Of a stretch of DNA of 9,794 nucleotides, positions 1 through 6,217 are shown piece after piece. The notes below the pieces were generated by a model that worked only from the letters and a program-made list of their open reading frames with translations, was not told the origin of the DNA and made no database searches. The position numbers and the translations under genes were made by a program. How positions within the stretch are numbered: position 1 is the stretch's first letter; each line of letters starts with the position of its first letter. Source of the stretch: an uncultured Oscillospiraceae bacterium (lineage in GTDB: Bacteria; Bacillota; Clostridia; Oscillospirales; Acutalibacteraceae); NCBI GenBank assembly GCA_900549055.1, contig URNB01000077.1, positions 1-9,794 of the forward strand, written 5' to 3'.

Positions 1-10
1 TCGATTTTAT

Positions 11-36
11 ATAATTGCATTTGCTAATGCAATTAT
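11..36. repeat. Perfect 11-bp inverted repeat, possible operator
   Basis: The arms ATAATTGCATT (11-21) and AATGCAATTAT (26-36) are exact reverse complements separated by TGCT. Neither strand has a T-run directly after it, so it does not look like an intrinsic terminator. It lies just downstream, in the leftward direction, of a possible minus-strand promoter at 46-77. That position fits an operator or a 5' leader hairpin for a gene to the left of the window. The symmetry is seen directly; the regulatory role is inference. Confidence 0.5.
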
Positions 37-45
37 TCAGTAGAC

Positions 46-77
46 ATTATATTATATTGTATGCCGGAGCGTGTCAA
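46..77 (-). promoter_or_regulatory. Possible leftward sigma-A promoter
   Basis: Read on the minus strand there is an exact TTGACA (77-72) followed by two TATAAT hexamers, at 56-51 (15-nt spacer) and 51-46 (20-nt spacer). Neither spacer is the ideal 17 nt, so the assignment is tentative. It would drive a gene beyond the left edge rather than any gene in the window. ytvI transcription from the right would run into it, since no convincing terminator separates them. Confidence 0.4.
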
Positions 78-93
78 ATGACAAACCGATTAC

Positions 94-117
94 GCGTGTC
101 GAAAAACAGACACGCTC
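94..117 (-). other. Hairpin directly after the ytvI stop codon
   Basis: GCGTGTC (94-100) pairs with GACACGC (109-115) around an 8-nt loop. On the minus strand the stem begins immediately after the ytvI TAA. No T-run follows it on that strand, so it is a poor intrinsic terminator, though it could be an mRNA 3'-end structure. A second copy of the 94-100 arm, GAGCGTGTC at 67-75, is a perfect 9-bp complement of 109-117, so two mutually exclusive hairpins are possible. Confidence 0.4.
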
Positions 118-1164
118 TTAATTGTCCCCTCCGTAATATTTAACCGTAACTATAAGCGCCGTGGGAAATATTATTACGCCCGCAAAGCCCAAAAGCTTTA
201 TGCCTATAAACATTGAAAGCAGGGTAAAAAGCGGATTTATTCCCATTTGCCTGCCGACTATTTTAGGCTCGGCAAAATTCCTTATAACGGTTATTACCGC
301 ATACAGCACAAGTAGCCCTATGCCGAGCGCGGTATTTTCAAATAACAGCTCGGCTATTCCCCACGGTATCAGCACGGTGCCGGTACCGAGAACCGGCAGA
401 ATATCGATGATCGCAATCAAAAGGCCCAGCAAAAGCGCATATTTCACCCTTAAAACAAGAAAACCGATAAAAAGCTCTGAAAAGGTCAAAAGCATTAAAA
501 ACGCATATCCCTTTAAAAGCTTAAAAACGCTGCCGACCAAAATATTTTTGATTTTAACGCAGTTTTCATATGTCCTCTTACCTATAACCCCTCCGACAAA
601 TTTTGAAAGTCCCCTGAAATCGGCAGCGATGTAGCACCCCGCCGCCACCGATACAATGCAGCTGATCAAAAAGGACGGCGCGCGTCTTACCACAGCCCCC
701 GCAAAGGAAGATACCGCCCCGCCCGCTGCCGAAGCCGCACGGGCTAAAAAGCCGTTCCACAGCGTATCGGCGGCAGAGCCGAATTCATCGGGCAGCCTTT
801 TAAAAAGCGCGTCAAAATCATTTCGCAGGGAGGAAAGCATTTTCCCCATATCACCCGACCTTACGGATAATTCCCGCATAATTCCGCCCGCTGCCGTCGT
901 AAAGCCGAGCACGGCGAAAAACAAAGCCGCCGCCAGCAACGCAAAAACCGCAGCCGTCAGCAACGCCGCGGATATTTTGGAATTAAGCCGTGTTTTACCC
1001 GAAATATAATAAGCCGGCTTTTGTACCGCCCAGGCTATAAGTCCGCCGATTATAAACGGCATAAGGTATTTCAGCAAAAACCGACACACAATAAATACGA
1101 TTGCCCCTACCGTTACAATGTATGCCGCAGTAATTAAAAAGTTCTTTTTCGCCCGCTCATCCAA
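118..1164 (-). CDS. ytvI: Sporulation integral membrane protein YtvI (AI-2E transporter family)
   Basis: A 348-residue polytopic membrane protein of the AI-2E exporter superfamily (PF01594), most like the YtvI sporulation subgroup. Hydrophobic segments lie near residues 10-28, 32-48, 65-95, 163-182, 210-240, 242-270, 276-296 and 311-340. A more polar stretch (about 96-160) separates the N-terminal group from the rest. The family-typical IDILPVLGTG (253-262) and EPKIVGRQMG (299-308) are present. Length is close to usual for the family. In Bacillus the gene is associated with sporulation but its biochemical role is unclear; transport of AI-2 should not be assumed. The start is TTG at 1164-1162, about 7 nt after a weak GGCGGTG-type ribosome binding site. 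The next in-frame Met is residue 35, which would remove the first membrane helix. An ATG three bases inside the gene (1160-1158) is out of frame. It is transcribed away from the aspartate operon and appears monocistronic. The family call is firm; the YtvI subgroup call is fairly sure. Confidence 0.8.
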   Translation of the reverse strand: MDERAKKNFLITAAYIVTVGAIVFIVCRFLLKYLMPFIIGGLIAWAVQKPAYYISGKTRLNSKISAALLTAAVFALLAAALFFAVLGFTTAAGGIMRELSVRSGDMGKMLSSLRNDFDALFKRLPDEFGSAADTLWNGFLARAASAAGGAVSSFAGAVVRRAPSFLISCIVSVAAGCYIAADFRGLSKFVGGVIGKRTYENCVKIKNILVGSVFKLLKGYAFLMLLTFSELFIGFLVLRVKYALLLGLLIAIIDILPVLGTGTVLIPWGIAELLFENTALGIGLLVLYAVITVIRNFAEPKIVGRQMGINPLFTLLSMFIGIKLLGFAGVIIFPTALIVTVKYYGGDN

Positions 1165-1232
1165 ATGAAAACACCGCCCTGCAATAACTTTTATATAATT
1201 TTTACATTTATGTCGGAAGGATAATTTTTTTG

Positions 1233-1261
1233 TTGCTTTTGCGCCGCCGCCGTACTATAAT
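1233..1261 (+). promoter_or_regulatory. Sigma-A promoter of the pheB-hom-lysC operon
   Basis: TTGCTT (1233-1238), a 17-nt spacer and an exact TATAAT (1256-1261) form a good vegetative promoter. Transcription should start near 1268, leaving a leader of only about 26 nt before the pheB ATG. That is too short for a lysine (L-box) riboswitch, T-box or attenuator, so control of this operon is more likely at initiation or at enzyme level. The rest of the divergent gap (1165-1232) is AT-rich. It has a weak TATAAA-like element facing ytvI but no clear -35. Confidence 0.75.
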
Positions 1262-1293
1262 AGAATACAACAGTTCGTGTGTGGAGGACAATT

Positions 1294-1731
1294 ATGGATA
1301 AAAGCTATCTGCTTATCGACCCCGATATCCTGCCGCCGGTCTTCGCGGGAGTTATCCGTGCGAAGGAGCTGCTTGCGGAGGGAAAGGTATCAAGCACGGC
1401 GCAGGCGGTAAAGGAAGCGGGTATTTCAAGAACAGCCTTTTATAAGTATAAGGATTTTGTTTTCAAATATTCGGGCTCGGGCGGCAATACATTAAGTCTT
1501 AACGCTGCTCTTTCCGACCGTGCGGGAGTTTTTTCGGCGCTGACCGCCGCTCTGTATGACTGCGGCGCGAACATTATAACCGTTTCGCAGGGGCTGCCGG
1601 AAAACGGCAAGGCAAATGTATCCCTTACTGTCAGTATAGGCTCCGAAATCGGCGCGGACGGACTTATAAACCGTTTGCTTGAAACCGACGGCGTTATATC
1701 AATCAAAAGAATAGACGGAGGCAAAAAATGA
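1294..1731 (+). CDS. pheB: PheB-type HTH/ACT-domain protein (UPF0735 family)
   Basis: A 145-residue protein of the PheB/UPF0735 ACT-domain family. The N-terminal part contains a helix-turn-helix-like stretch (about residues 33-58: STAQAVKEAG, then ISRTAFYKYKD). The C-terminal part (about 66-140) is a single ACT domain, with SDRAGVFSAL in the ligand-binding turn region and a second helix around residue 90. ACT domains bind amino acids and regulate metabolic enzymes or transcription; the exact role of PheB proteins is not settled. The ATG at 1294 is preferred because GGAGG (1283-1287) sits 6 nt upstream. A GTG at 1279 is in frame but would place the ribosome binding site inside the gene. The stop overlaps the hom start by 4 nt (ATGA), implying translational coupling. 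First gene of the aspartate operon, so it probably senses an aspartate-family or aromatic amino acid; this is inference. Confidence 0.85.
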   Translation: MDKSYLLIDPDILPPVFAGVIRAKELLAEGKVSSTAQAVKEAGISRTAFYKYKDFVFKYSGSGGNTLSLNAALSDRAGVFSALTAALYDCGANIITVSQGLPENGKANVSLTVSIGSEIGADGLINRLLETDGVISIKRIDGGKK

Positions 1732-2957
1732 TCAATGTTGCAATAATGGGACACGGCGTTGTAGGCTCGGGAACCGCCGAAATACTGATAAACCACCCGG
1801 AGCGTGCCGAAAAGGCGGCTCATACCGCGGTCAATGTTAAATATATACTTGACCTCCGCGATTTCCCGGAGCTTTCTTACAGCGATAAATTCGTTAAGGA
1901 TTTTAACATCATACTTAATGATGACAGCGTAAAGGTAGTAGCCGAGGTTATGGGCGGAATTAATCCCGCTTACGATTTCGTTAAAAAATGCCTTGAAAAG
2001 GGCAAAAGCGTCGTTACCTCCAATAAGGAGCTTGTTGCGGCAAAGGGCGCCGAGCTTTTAAAAATCGCGGCGGAAAATAACGCTAATTTCCTGTTTGAAG
2101 CAAGCGTGGGAGGCGGCATTCCGGTATTAAGACCGATATCCCAATGCCTTGCCGCAAACGAAATAACCGAAATTTCCGGAATTTTAAACGGAACGACCAA
2201 CTACATTTTAAATAAAATGATAGTAGAGAATATGGATTTTGATTCCGCTCTTGCGCTCGCGCAGAAAAAGGGCTTTGCCGAGAAAAATCCGGCAGCGGAT
2301 ATCGAAGGGCATGACGCCTGCCGCAAGATCTGCATTTTGGCGGCTCTCGCCTTCGGCAAGCATGTTTATCCGGAACAAGTGAAGACCGAGGGTATAACCG
2401 ATATTACGCTTGACGACGCGGAATATGCCGACAGCTTCGGCTGTACGATCAAGCTTATAGGGCATGCCAAGAGGCTCGGAAACGGCAAAATCACCGCCTC
2501 TGTCCGCCCCACGCTTGTCAGCCGCGACTGCATTCTTTCGGACGTCAACGGCGTGTTTAACGCCATTATGATAAAGGGCGACGAAACCGGCAATGTTATG
2601 TTCTACGGCAAGGGCGCGGGAAAGGAAGCCACTGCCAGCGCGGTCGTTGCGGATATTCTCGACTGCGTAAAGCACATTGATACCCGCAAATATGTTTCAT
2701 GGGAAGAGGGCAGCGCAGATTATGTGGATAATTGCTCAGATGAACCGGTAAGGCTTTTCGTGCTTCTGTCGGGCGATGATTTTGACGGACTTGTTTCAGA
2801 GGTTGAAAACGCTTTCCCGGGTGTTTCGTGCATCAAAAACAAATTCCGAAATGAAATAGCGTTCTTAACAAATGCGGAAAAGCCGAGCGAAACGCTTAAA
2901 AAGCTTGCCGCCTTTAAAAATATCAGATCCCGTAAAATTTTAAATACTATGATTTAA
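1728..2957 (+). CDS. hom: Homoserine dehydrogenase
   Basis: A 409-residue homoserine dehydrogenase (EC 1.1.1.3), which reduces aspartate semialdehyde to homoserine with NAD(P)H at the branch to threonine and methionine. The N-terminal Rossmann fold shows MGHGVVGSGT (7-16), where the usual second Gly of GxGxxG is His-Gly, as in many family members. TSNKELVA (97-104), EASVGGGIP (124-132) and GILNGTTNYI (151-160) follow. The catalytic/substrate segment runs from residue 187 to 200, with NPAADIEGHDACRK and the conserved acidic residues and lysine. The C-terminal tail (about 342-409) is short and only loosely ACT-like: RLFVLLSG opens it, but the DxPG-type ligand turn is absent. GGAGG (1717-1721) lies 6 nt before the ATG inside the end of pheB. 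The lysC start is 17 nt downstream of the stop. Enzyme identity is very secure; threonine sensitivity is uncertain because of the altered tail. Confidence 0.96.
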   Translation: MINVAIMGHGVVGSGTAEILINHPERAEKAAHTAVNVKYILDLRDFPELSYSDKFVKDFNIILNDDSVKVVAEVMGGINPAYDFVKKCLEKGKSVVTSNKELVAAKGAELLKIAAENNANFLFEASVGGGIPVLRPISQCLAANEITEISGILNGTTNYILNKMIVENMDFDSALALAQKKGFAEKNPAADIEGHDACRKICILAALAFGKHVYPEQVKTEGITDITLDDAEYADSFGCTIKLIGHAKRLGNGKITASVRPTLVSRDCILSDVNGVFNAIMIKGDETGNVMFYGKGAGKEATASAVVADILDCVKHIDTRKYVSWEEGSADYVDNCSDEPVRLFVLLSGDDFDGLVSEVENAFPGVSCIKNKFRNEIAFLTNAEKPSETLKKLAAFKNIRSRKILNTMI

Positions 2958-2974
2958 CCGAGGAGGTTCACCCG

Positions 2975-4183
2975 ATGTCTTTAATCGTAAAAAAATTCGG
3001 CGGTTCGTCTGTCGCGAACGCCGAAAGAGTCTTCAATGTTGCAAATATTATAACCGAGGACTATAAAAAGGGCAGCGATATTGTTGTTGTGGTCTCCGCC
3101 CAGGGCGATACAACCGACGAGCTTATAGAAAAAGCAAAGGAAATAAATCCCGACGGCGGCTCTAAAAGAGAGCTTGATATGCTTTTATCGGCAGGCGAGC
3201 AAATGTCCATAGCGCTGCTTGCCATGGCAATCGAGAAGCTCGGCTTTCCCGTTATTTCCCTGCTCGGCTGGCAGGCGGGTTTTGCAACCGATTCAAACCA
3301 CGGAATCGCGCGAATCAAAAAGGTCAACGCAGAGCGCATACGCAATGAAATTTCAAAGCGCAATATAGTGATTGTGGCGGGCTTTCAGGGTCTTAATAAA
3401 TACGATGATATAACCACCCTCGGCCGCGGCGGATCGGACACAAGCGCCGTAGCTATAGCCGCTTCGATGAAGGCGGATGTCTGCCAGATATACACCGATG
3501 TTGACGGCGTTTACACCGCCGACCCGAGAAAGGTTCCCACGGCGCGCAAAATGGACGAAATAGCCTACGACGAAATGCTTGAGCTTGCGACGCTCGGCGC
3601 GCAGGTACTTAACAATCGCTCGGTTGAAATGGCTAAAAAATACAATGTTGAGCTTGAGGTGCTTTCAAGTCTTGAAAGCAAGCCCGGCACTATCGTAAAG
3701 GAGACTGTTAAAATGGAAAAGACACTTATAAGAGGCGTTGCCAAGGATACCAATGTTGCCACAATTTCCGTTATCGGACTTAAGGATACCCCCGGAGTTG
3801 CCTTTAAGATCTTCAACAAGCTGGCACAGCATAAAATCAATGTCGATATAATTCTCCAGTCGGTCGGCAGAGATGCCACAAAGGACATCACCTTCACCGT
3901 GCCGCTTGACGATGGCAAGACCGCCGTATCTGCCATTGAAGGAATGAAAGACAGCCTTAATTACAAGGAAGTAACGATTGACGAGTCGATAGCCAAGGTT
4001 TCAGTTGTGGGTGCGGGAATGGAAAGCCACCCGGGCGTTGCCTCAAAAATGTTCGAGGCGCTTTATGACGCCGGCATAAACATCCGCATGATATCCACAA
4101 GCGAAATTAAGATTTCGGTGCTTATAGACGCAGAGGACGCCGACCGCGCCGTAAGAGTGGTTCACGACGCATTTATATTCTGA
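2975..4183 (+). CDS. lysC: Aspartate kinase with tandem ACT domains
   Basis: A 402-residue monofunctional aspartokinase (EC 2.7.2.4), which phosphorylates aspartate in the first step toward lysine, threonine, methionine and diaminopimelate. The amino-acid kinase domain opens with KFGGSS (7-12) and carries TTLGRGGSDT (147-156) and YTDVDGVYTADPR (173-185). Two C-terminal ACT domains follow: one around 260-325 (GLKDTPGVAF, ILQSVGRDATKDITFTV) and one around 340-400 (VGAGMESHPGVASKMF, INIRMISTSEIKISVL). Length and order match the Bacillus LysC/Corynebacterium class, which is inhibited by lysine alone or by lysine plus threonine; which applies here cannot be read from sequence. AGGAGG (2961-2966) sits 8 nt before the ATG. 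Last gene of the operon, followed by a strong terminator. An in-frame internal start at codon 247 (3713) probably also yields a separate regulatory subunit. Confidence 0.96.
   Translation: MSLIVKKFGGSSVANAERVFNVANIITEDYKKGSDIVVVVSAQGDTTDELIEKAKEINPDGGSKRELDMLLSAGEQMSIALLAMAIEKLGFPVISLLGWQAGFATDSNHGIARIKKVNAERIRNEISKRNIVIVAGFQGLNKYDDITTLGRGGSDTSAVAIAASMKADVCQIYTDVDGVYTADPRKVPTARKMDEIAYDEMLELATLGAQVLNNRSVEMAKKYNVELEVLSSLESKPGTIVKETVKMEKTLIRGVAKDTNVATISVIGLKDTPGVAFKIFNKLAQHKINVDIILQSVGRDATKDITFTVPLDDGKTAVSAIEGMKDSLNYKEVTIDESIAKVSVVGAGMESHPGVASKMFEALYDAGINIRMISTSEIKISVLIDAEDADRAVRVVHDAFIF
3697..3715 (+). promoter_or_regulatory. Internal ribosome binding site and start for a LysC beta subunit
   Basis: Inside lysC, AAAGGAG (3697-3703) is followed after 9 nt by an in-frame ATG (3713-3715, Met247). 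It lies at the junction between the kinase domain and the first ACT domain. Initiation here would give a 156-residue ACT-ACT polypeptide ending at 4183. Bacillus subtilis LysC and Corynebacterium LysC are known to form alpha2beta2 enzymes by exactly such an internal start at a comparable codon. The ribosome binding site and position are seen; use of the site here is inferred from those homologues. Confidence 0.65.
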
Positions 4184-4225
4184 CAGAGCCGAAATAATGC
4201 GAAATTTGCCGCACAGCAAAAGCAG

Positions 4226-4269
4226 CAGCCTGTACCATCGGTCAAGCCGACGGTGCAGGCTGTTTTTTT
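4226..4269 (+). terminator. Rho-independent terminator of the aspartate operon
   Basis: A 16-bp stem (arms 4226-4241 and 4247-4262, with one G-U pair and one A-C mismatch), a 5-nt TCAAG loop and seven Ts (4263-4269) begin about 40 nt after the lysC stop. The convergent ABC operon ends at 4301, so its transcript also runs through this stem. On that strand only a short TTTT lies nearby, so termination in the minus direction would be weaker. Confidence 0.9.
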
Positions 4270-4300
4270 ATAAATTATGCATTCACAAGGCTTAATACTG

Positions 4301-6217
4301 TTATTCCAGCTCAAACGCGCCGGTATAAAGCTGATAGTATTTGCCCTTTTCCTCAATAAGCTTTTTGTGGCTGCCGCGTTCTATAATTCTGCCGTGGTCA
4401 AGCACCATAATAACATCCGAATTCTGAACGGTGGAAAGCCTGTGGGCGATAACAAATACCGTTCTGCCCTGCATAAGCCTATCCATACCCTTTTGAACTA
4501 TCGCCTCGGTGCGGGTATCAATGCTTGAGGTCGCCTCGTCGAGTATCATAACGGGCGGATCTGCAACCGCCGCGCGGGCAATCGATATCAGCTGCCGCTG
4601 CCCCTGCGATAAACCGCTGCCGTCGCCCTTTAATACCGTGTTATAGCCCTCGGGCAGCATTTCTATAAAGCCGTGCGCATTGGCTAGCTTTGCCGCGGCT
4701 ATGCACTCCTCGTCGGTTGCGTCAAGTCTGCCGTAGCGGATATTATCCATAACAGTACCCGTAAACAGGTTTACATCCTGCAAAACAATGCCCAAAGACC
4801 TGCGCAGATCGGCTTTCTTTATCTTGTTGATATTTATGCCGTCGTATCTTATCTTACCGTCCGCAATATCGTAGAAACGGTTTATAAGGTTGGTAATTGT
4901 GGTTTTGCCCGCACCCGTAGCGCCCACAAAGGCTATTTTCTGCCCGGGTTCCGCAAAAATATCGATATTATGAAGCACTATTTTATCGGGGACATAGCCG
5001 AAATCAACATCAAACAGCCGCACATCCCCCATAAGGCGGGTATATGTGACCGAGCCGTCATGATGAGGATGCCGCCATGCCCAAACGCCTGTGCGTTTTT
5101 CGCTTTCGGTTATATTGCCGTTTTCGTCAATATTTGCGTTTACAAGCGTAACATAGCCGTCGTCCGCTTCGGGCTTTTCATCCATAAGCTCGAATATACG
5201 CTCTGTGCCCGCCATAGCCATAACCACCGAGTTTATCTGCTGCGAAACCTGACTTATGCTCATGGTGAACTGTCGCGTCATATTAAGGAACGGCACCACC
5301 ACCGCCACCGAAATTGCCTGCCCCGAAAGAGAAAGGTTGGGCGCGTTTGCAATAATCAGAACACCGCCGATAAAGGCTATAAGCACATACAGAATATTGC
5401 CGATATTGCCCATTATAGGCATCAGTATATTCGCAAAAATATTTGCGCTTTCGGCGTCCTTAAACAGCTGCTCGTTTATCTTGTCAAAATCCTTTTTGCT
5501 TTCTTCCTCATGGCAGAAGACCTGAACGACCTTTTGCCCGTTCATCATTTCCTCAATATAGCCCTCAACCACGCCTATCGCCTTTTGCTGTTTTACGAAA
5601 TAGCGCGCGCTGTTGCCGCCTATTTTCTTGGTCACCATAGTCATGGCGAAAACACCGAGGAAGACCACCAAGGTCATCCAAACGCTTAAAAACAGCATAT
5701 AGAAAAGCAGAGCCACAATTGTTAAAAACGAGGTCAGCAGCTGCGGTATGCTTTGGGATATTAACTGGCGCAGGGTATCGATATCGTTGGTGTAGTAGCT
5801 CATTATATCGCCGTGGGTATGCGTATCAAAATACTTTATGGGCAGGCTCTGCATGCTGCCGAACATATTTTGGCGCATTTTATCTAAAAAGCCCTGCGTA
5901 ACCACAGCCATCAGCTGCGAGTAAATAAAGGTGGTAATAACGCCCAGGGCGTAAAAGCCTATCATCAGTCCTATTACCTGCATAAGCCTTCCCGAAACGG
6001 AATTGAAGCCCGTATTTATTCCGTCCCCTATAACCAGCAAAAGCTGATTTAAGAAGAGTGAAGAAACCGTTCCCGCAAGCGCGCTCAATAAAATACACAC
6101 TGCCACTATAATGAGATAGGTCTTATAATATTTGAAAAGAAATTTAAAAAGTCTTAAAAGCGTGCCTTTGGCGTTTTTAGCCTTAGATCCGCCCCTGAAT
6201 CCTCCGGGTCCCGGCAT
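4301..6217 (-). CDS. ABC exporter half-transporter, catalytic (TM288-like) subunit
   Basis: A 638-residue type IV ABC exporter half: a six-helix membrane domain (about 30-325) fused to a nucleotide-binding domain (about 398-630). Visible motifs are Walker A GATGAGKTT (432-440), Q-loop Gln480, signature LSQGQ (536-540), Walker B VMILD with catalytic Glu561, the SSID D-loop (564-567) and the H-loop His592. Catalytic residues are intact. The signature has Gln in place of the second Gly of LSGGQ, as in TM288 of the TM287/TM288 exporter. About 45 extra residues (350-395, including GVWAWRHPHHDG) sit between the membrane and ATPase domains. The start overlaps the partner stop by one base (TAATG), with AGGTG (6229-6225) 7 nt upstream, so the two halves are probably translated together and pair 1:1. 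Likely substrate: hydrophobic drugs or toxic metabolites pumped outwards; lipid or peptide export is not excluded. Confidence 0.93.
   Translation of the reverse strand: MPGPGGFRGGSKAKNAKGTLLRLFKFLFKYYKTYLIIVAVCILLSALAGTVSSLFLNQLLLVIGDGINTGFNSVSGRLMQVIGLMIGFYALGVITTFIYSQLMAVVTQGFLDKMRQNMFGSMQSLPIKYFDTHTHGDIMSYYTNDIDTLRQLISQSIPQLLTSFLTIVALLFYMLFLSVWMTLVVFLGVFAMTMVTKKIGGNSARYFVKQQKAIGVVEGYIEEMMNGQKVVQVFCHEEESKKDFDKINEQLFKDAESANIFANILMPIMGNIGNILYVLIAFIGGVLIIANAPNLSLSGQAISVAVVVPFLNMTRQFTMSISQVSQQINSVVMAMAGTERIFELMDEKPEADDGYVTLVNANIDENGNITESEKRTGVWAWRHPHHDGSVTYTRLMGDVRLFDVDFGYVPDKIVLHNIDIFAEPGQKIAFVGATGAGKTTITNLINRFYDIADGKIRYDGININKIKKADLRRSLGIVLQDVNLFTGTVMDNIRYGRLDATDEECIAAAKLANAHGFIEMLPEGYNTVLKGDGSGLSQGQRQLISIARAAVADPPVMILDEATSSIDTRTEAIVQKGMDRLMQGRTVFVIAHRLSTVQNSDVIMVLDHGRIIERGSHKKLIEEKGKYYQLYTGAFELE

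Noticed and set aside
161..1009. Plus-strand open frames opposite ytvI
   Set aside because: They are antisense shadows of a clear membrane-protein gene, lack good ribosome binding sites and show no recognisable domain.
1240..1252. GCGCCGCCGCCG tract as a repeat element
   Set aside because: It is a short GC-rich spacer inside the promoter, too small to call a meaningful tandem repeat.
1262..1293. Possible riboswitch or attenuator leader before the aspartate operon
   Set aside because: The predicted leader is only about 26 nt and has no stem or terminator, too short for an L-box or T-box.
2208..2675. Minus-strand open frames opposite hom
   Set aside because: The coding strand is fixed by conserved homoserine dehydrogenase motifs; the antisense translations show no family features.
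4970..5689. A 239-codon plus-strand open frame inside the catalytic ABC gene
   Set aside because: It is antisense to an unmistakable ABC exporter. Its translation is His/Tyr/Arg-rich low-information sequence with no domain, and no promoter or ribosome binding site is seen.
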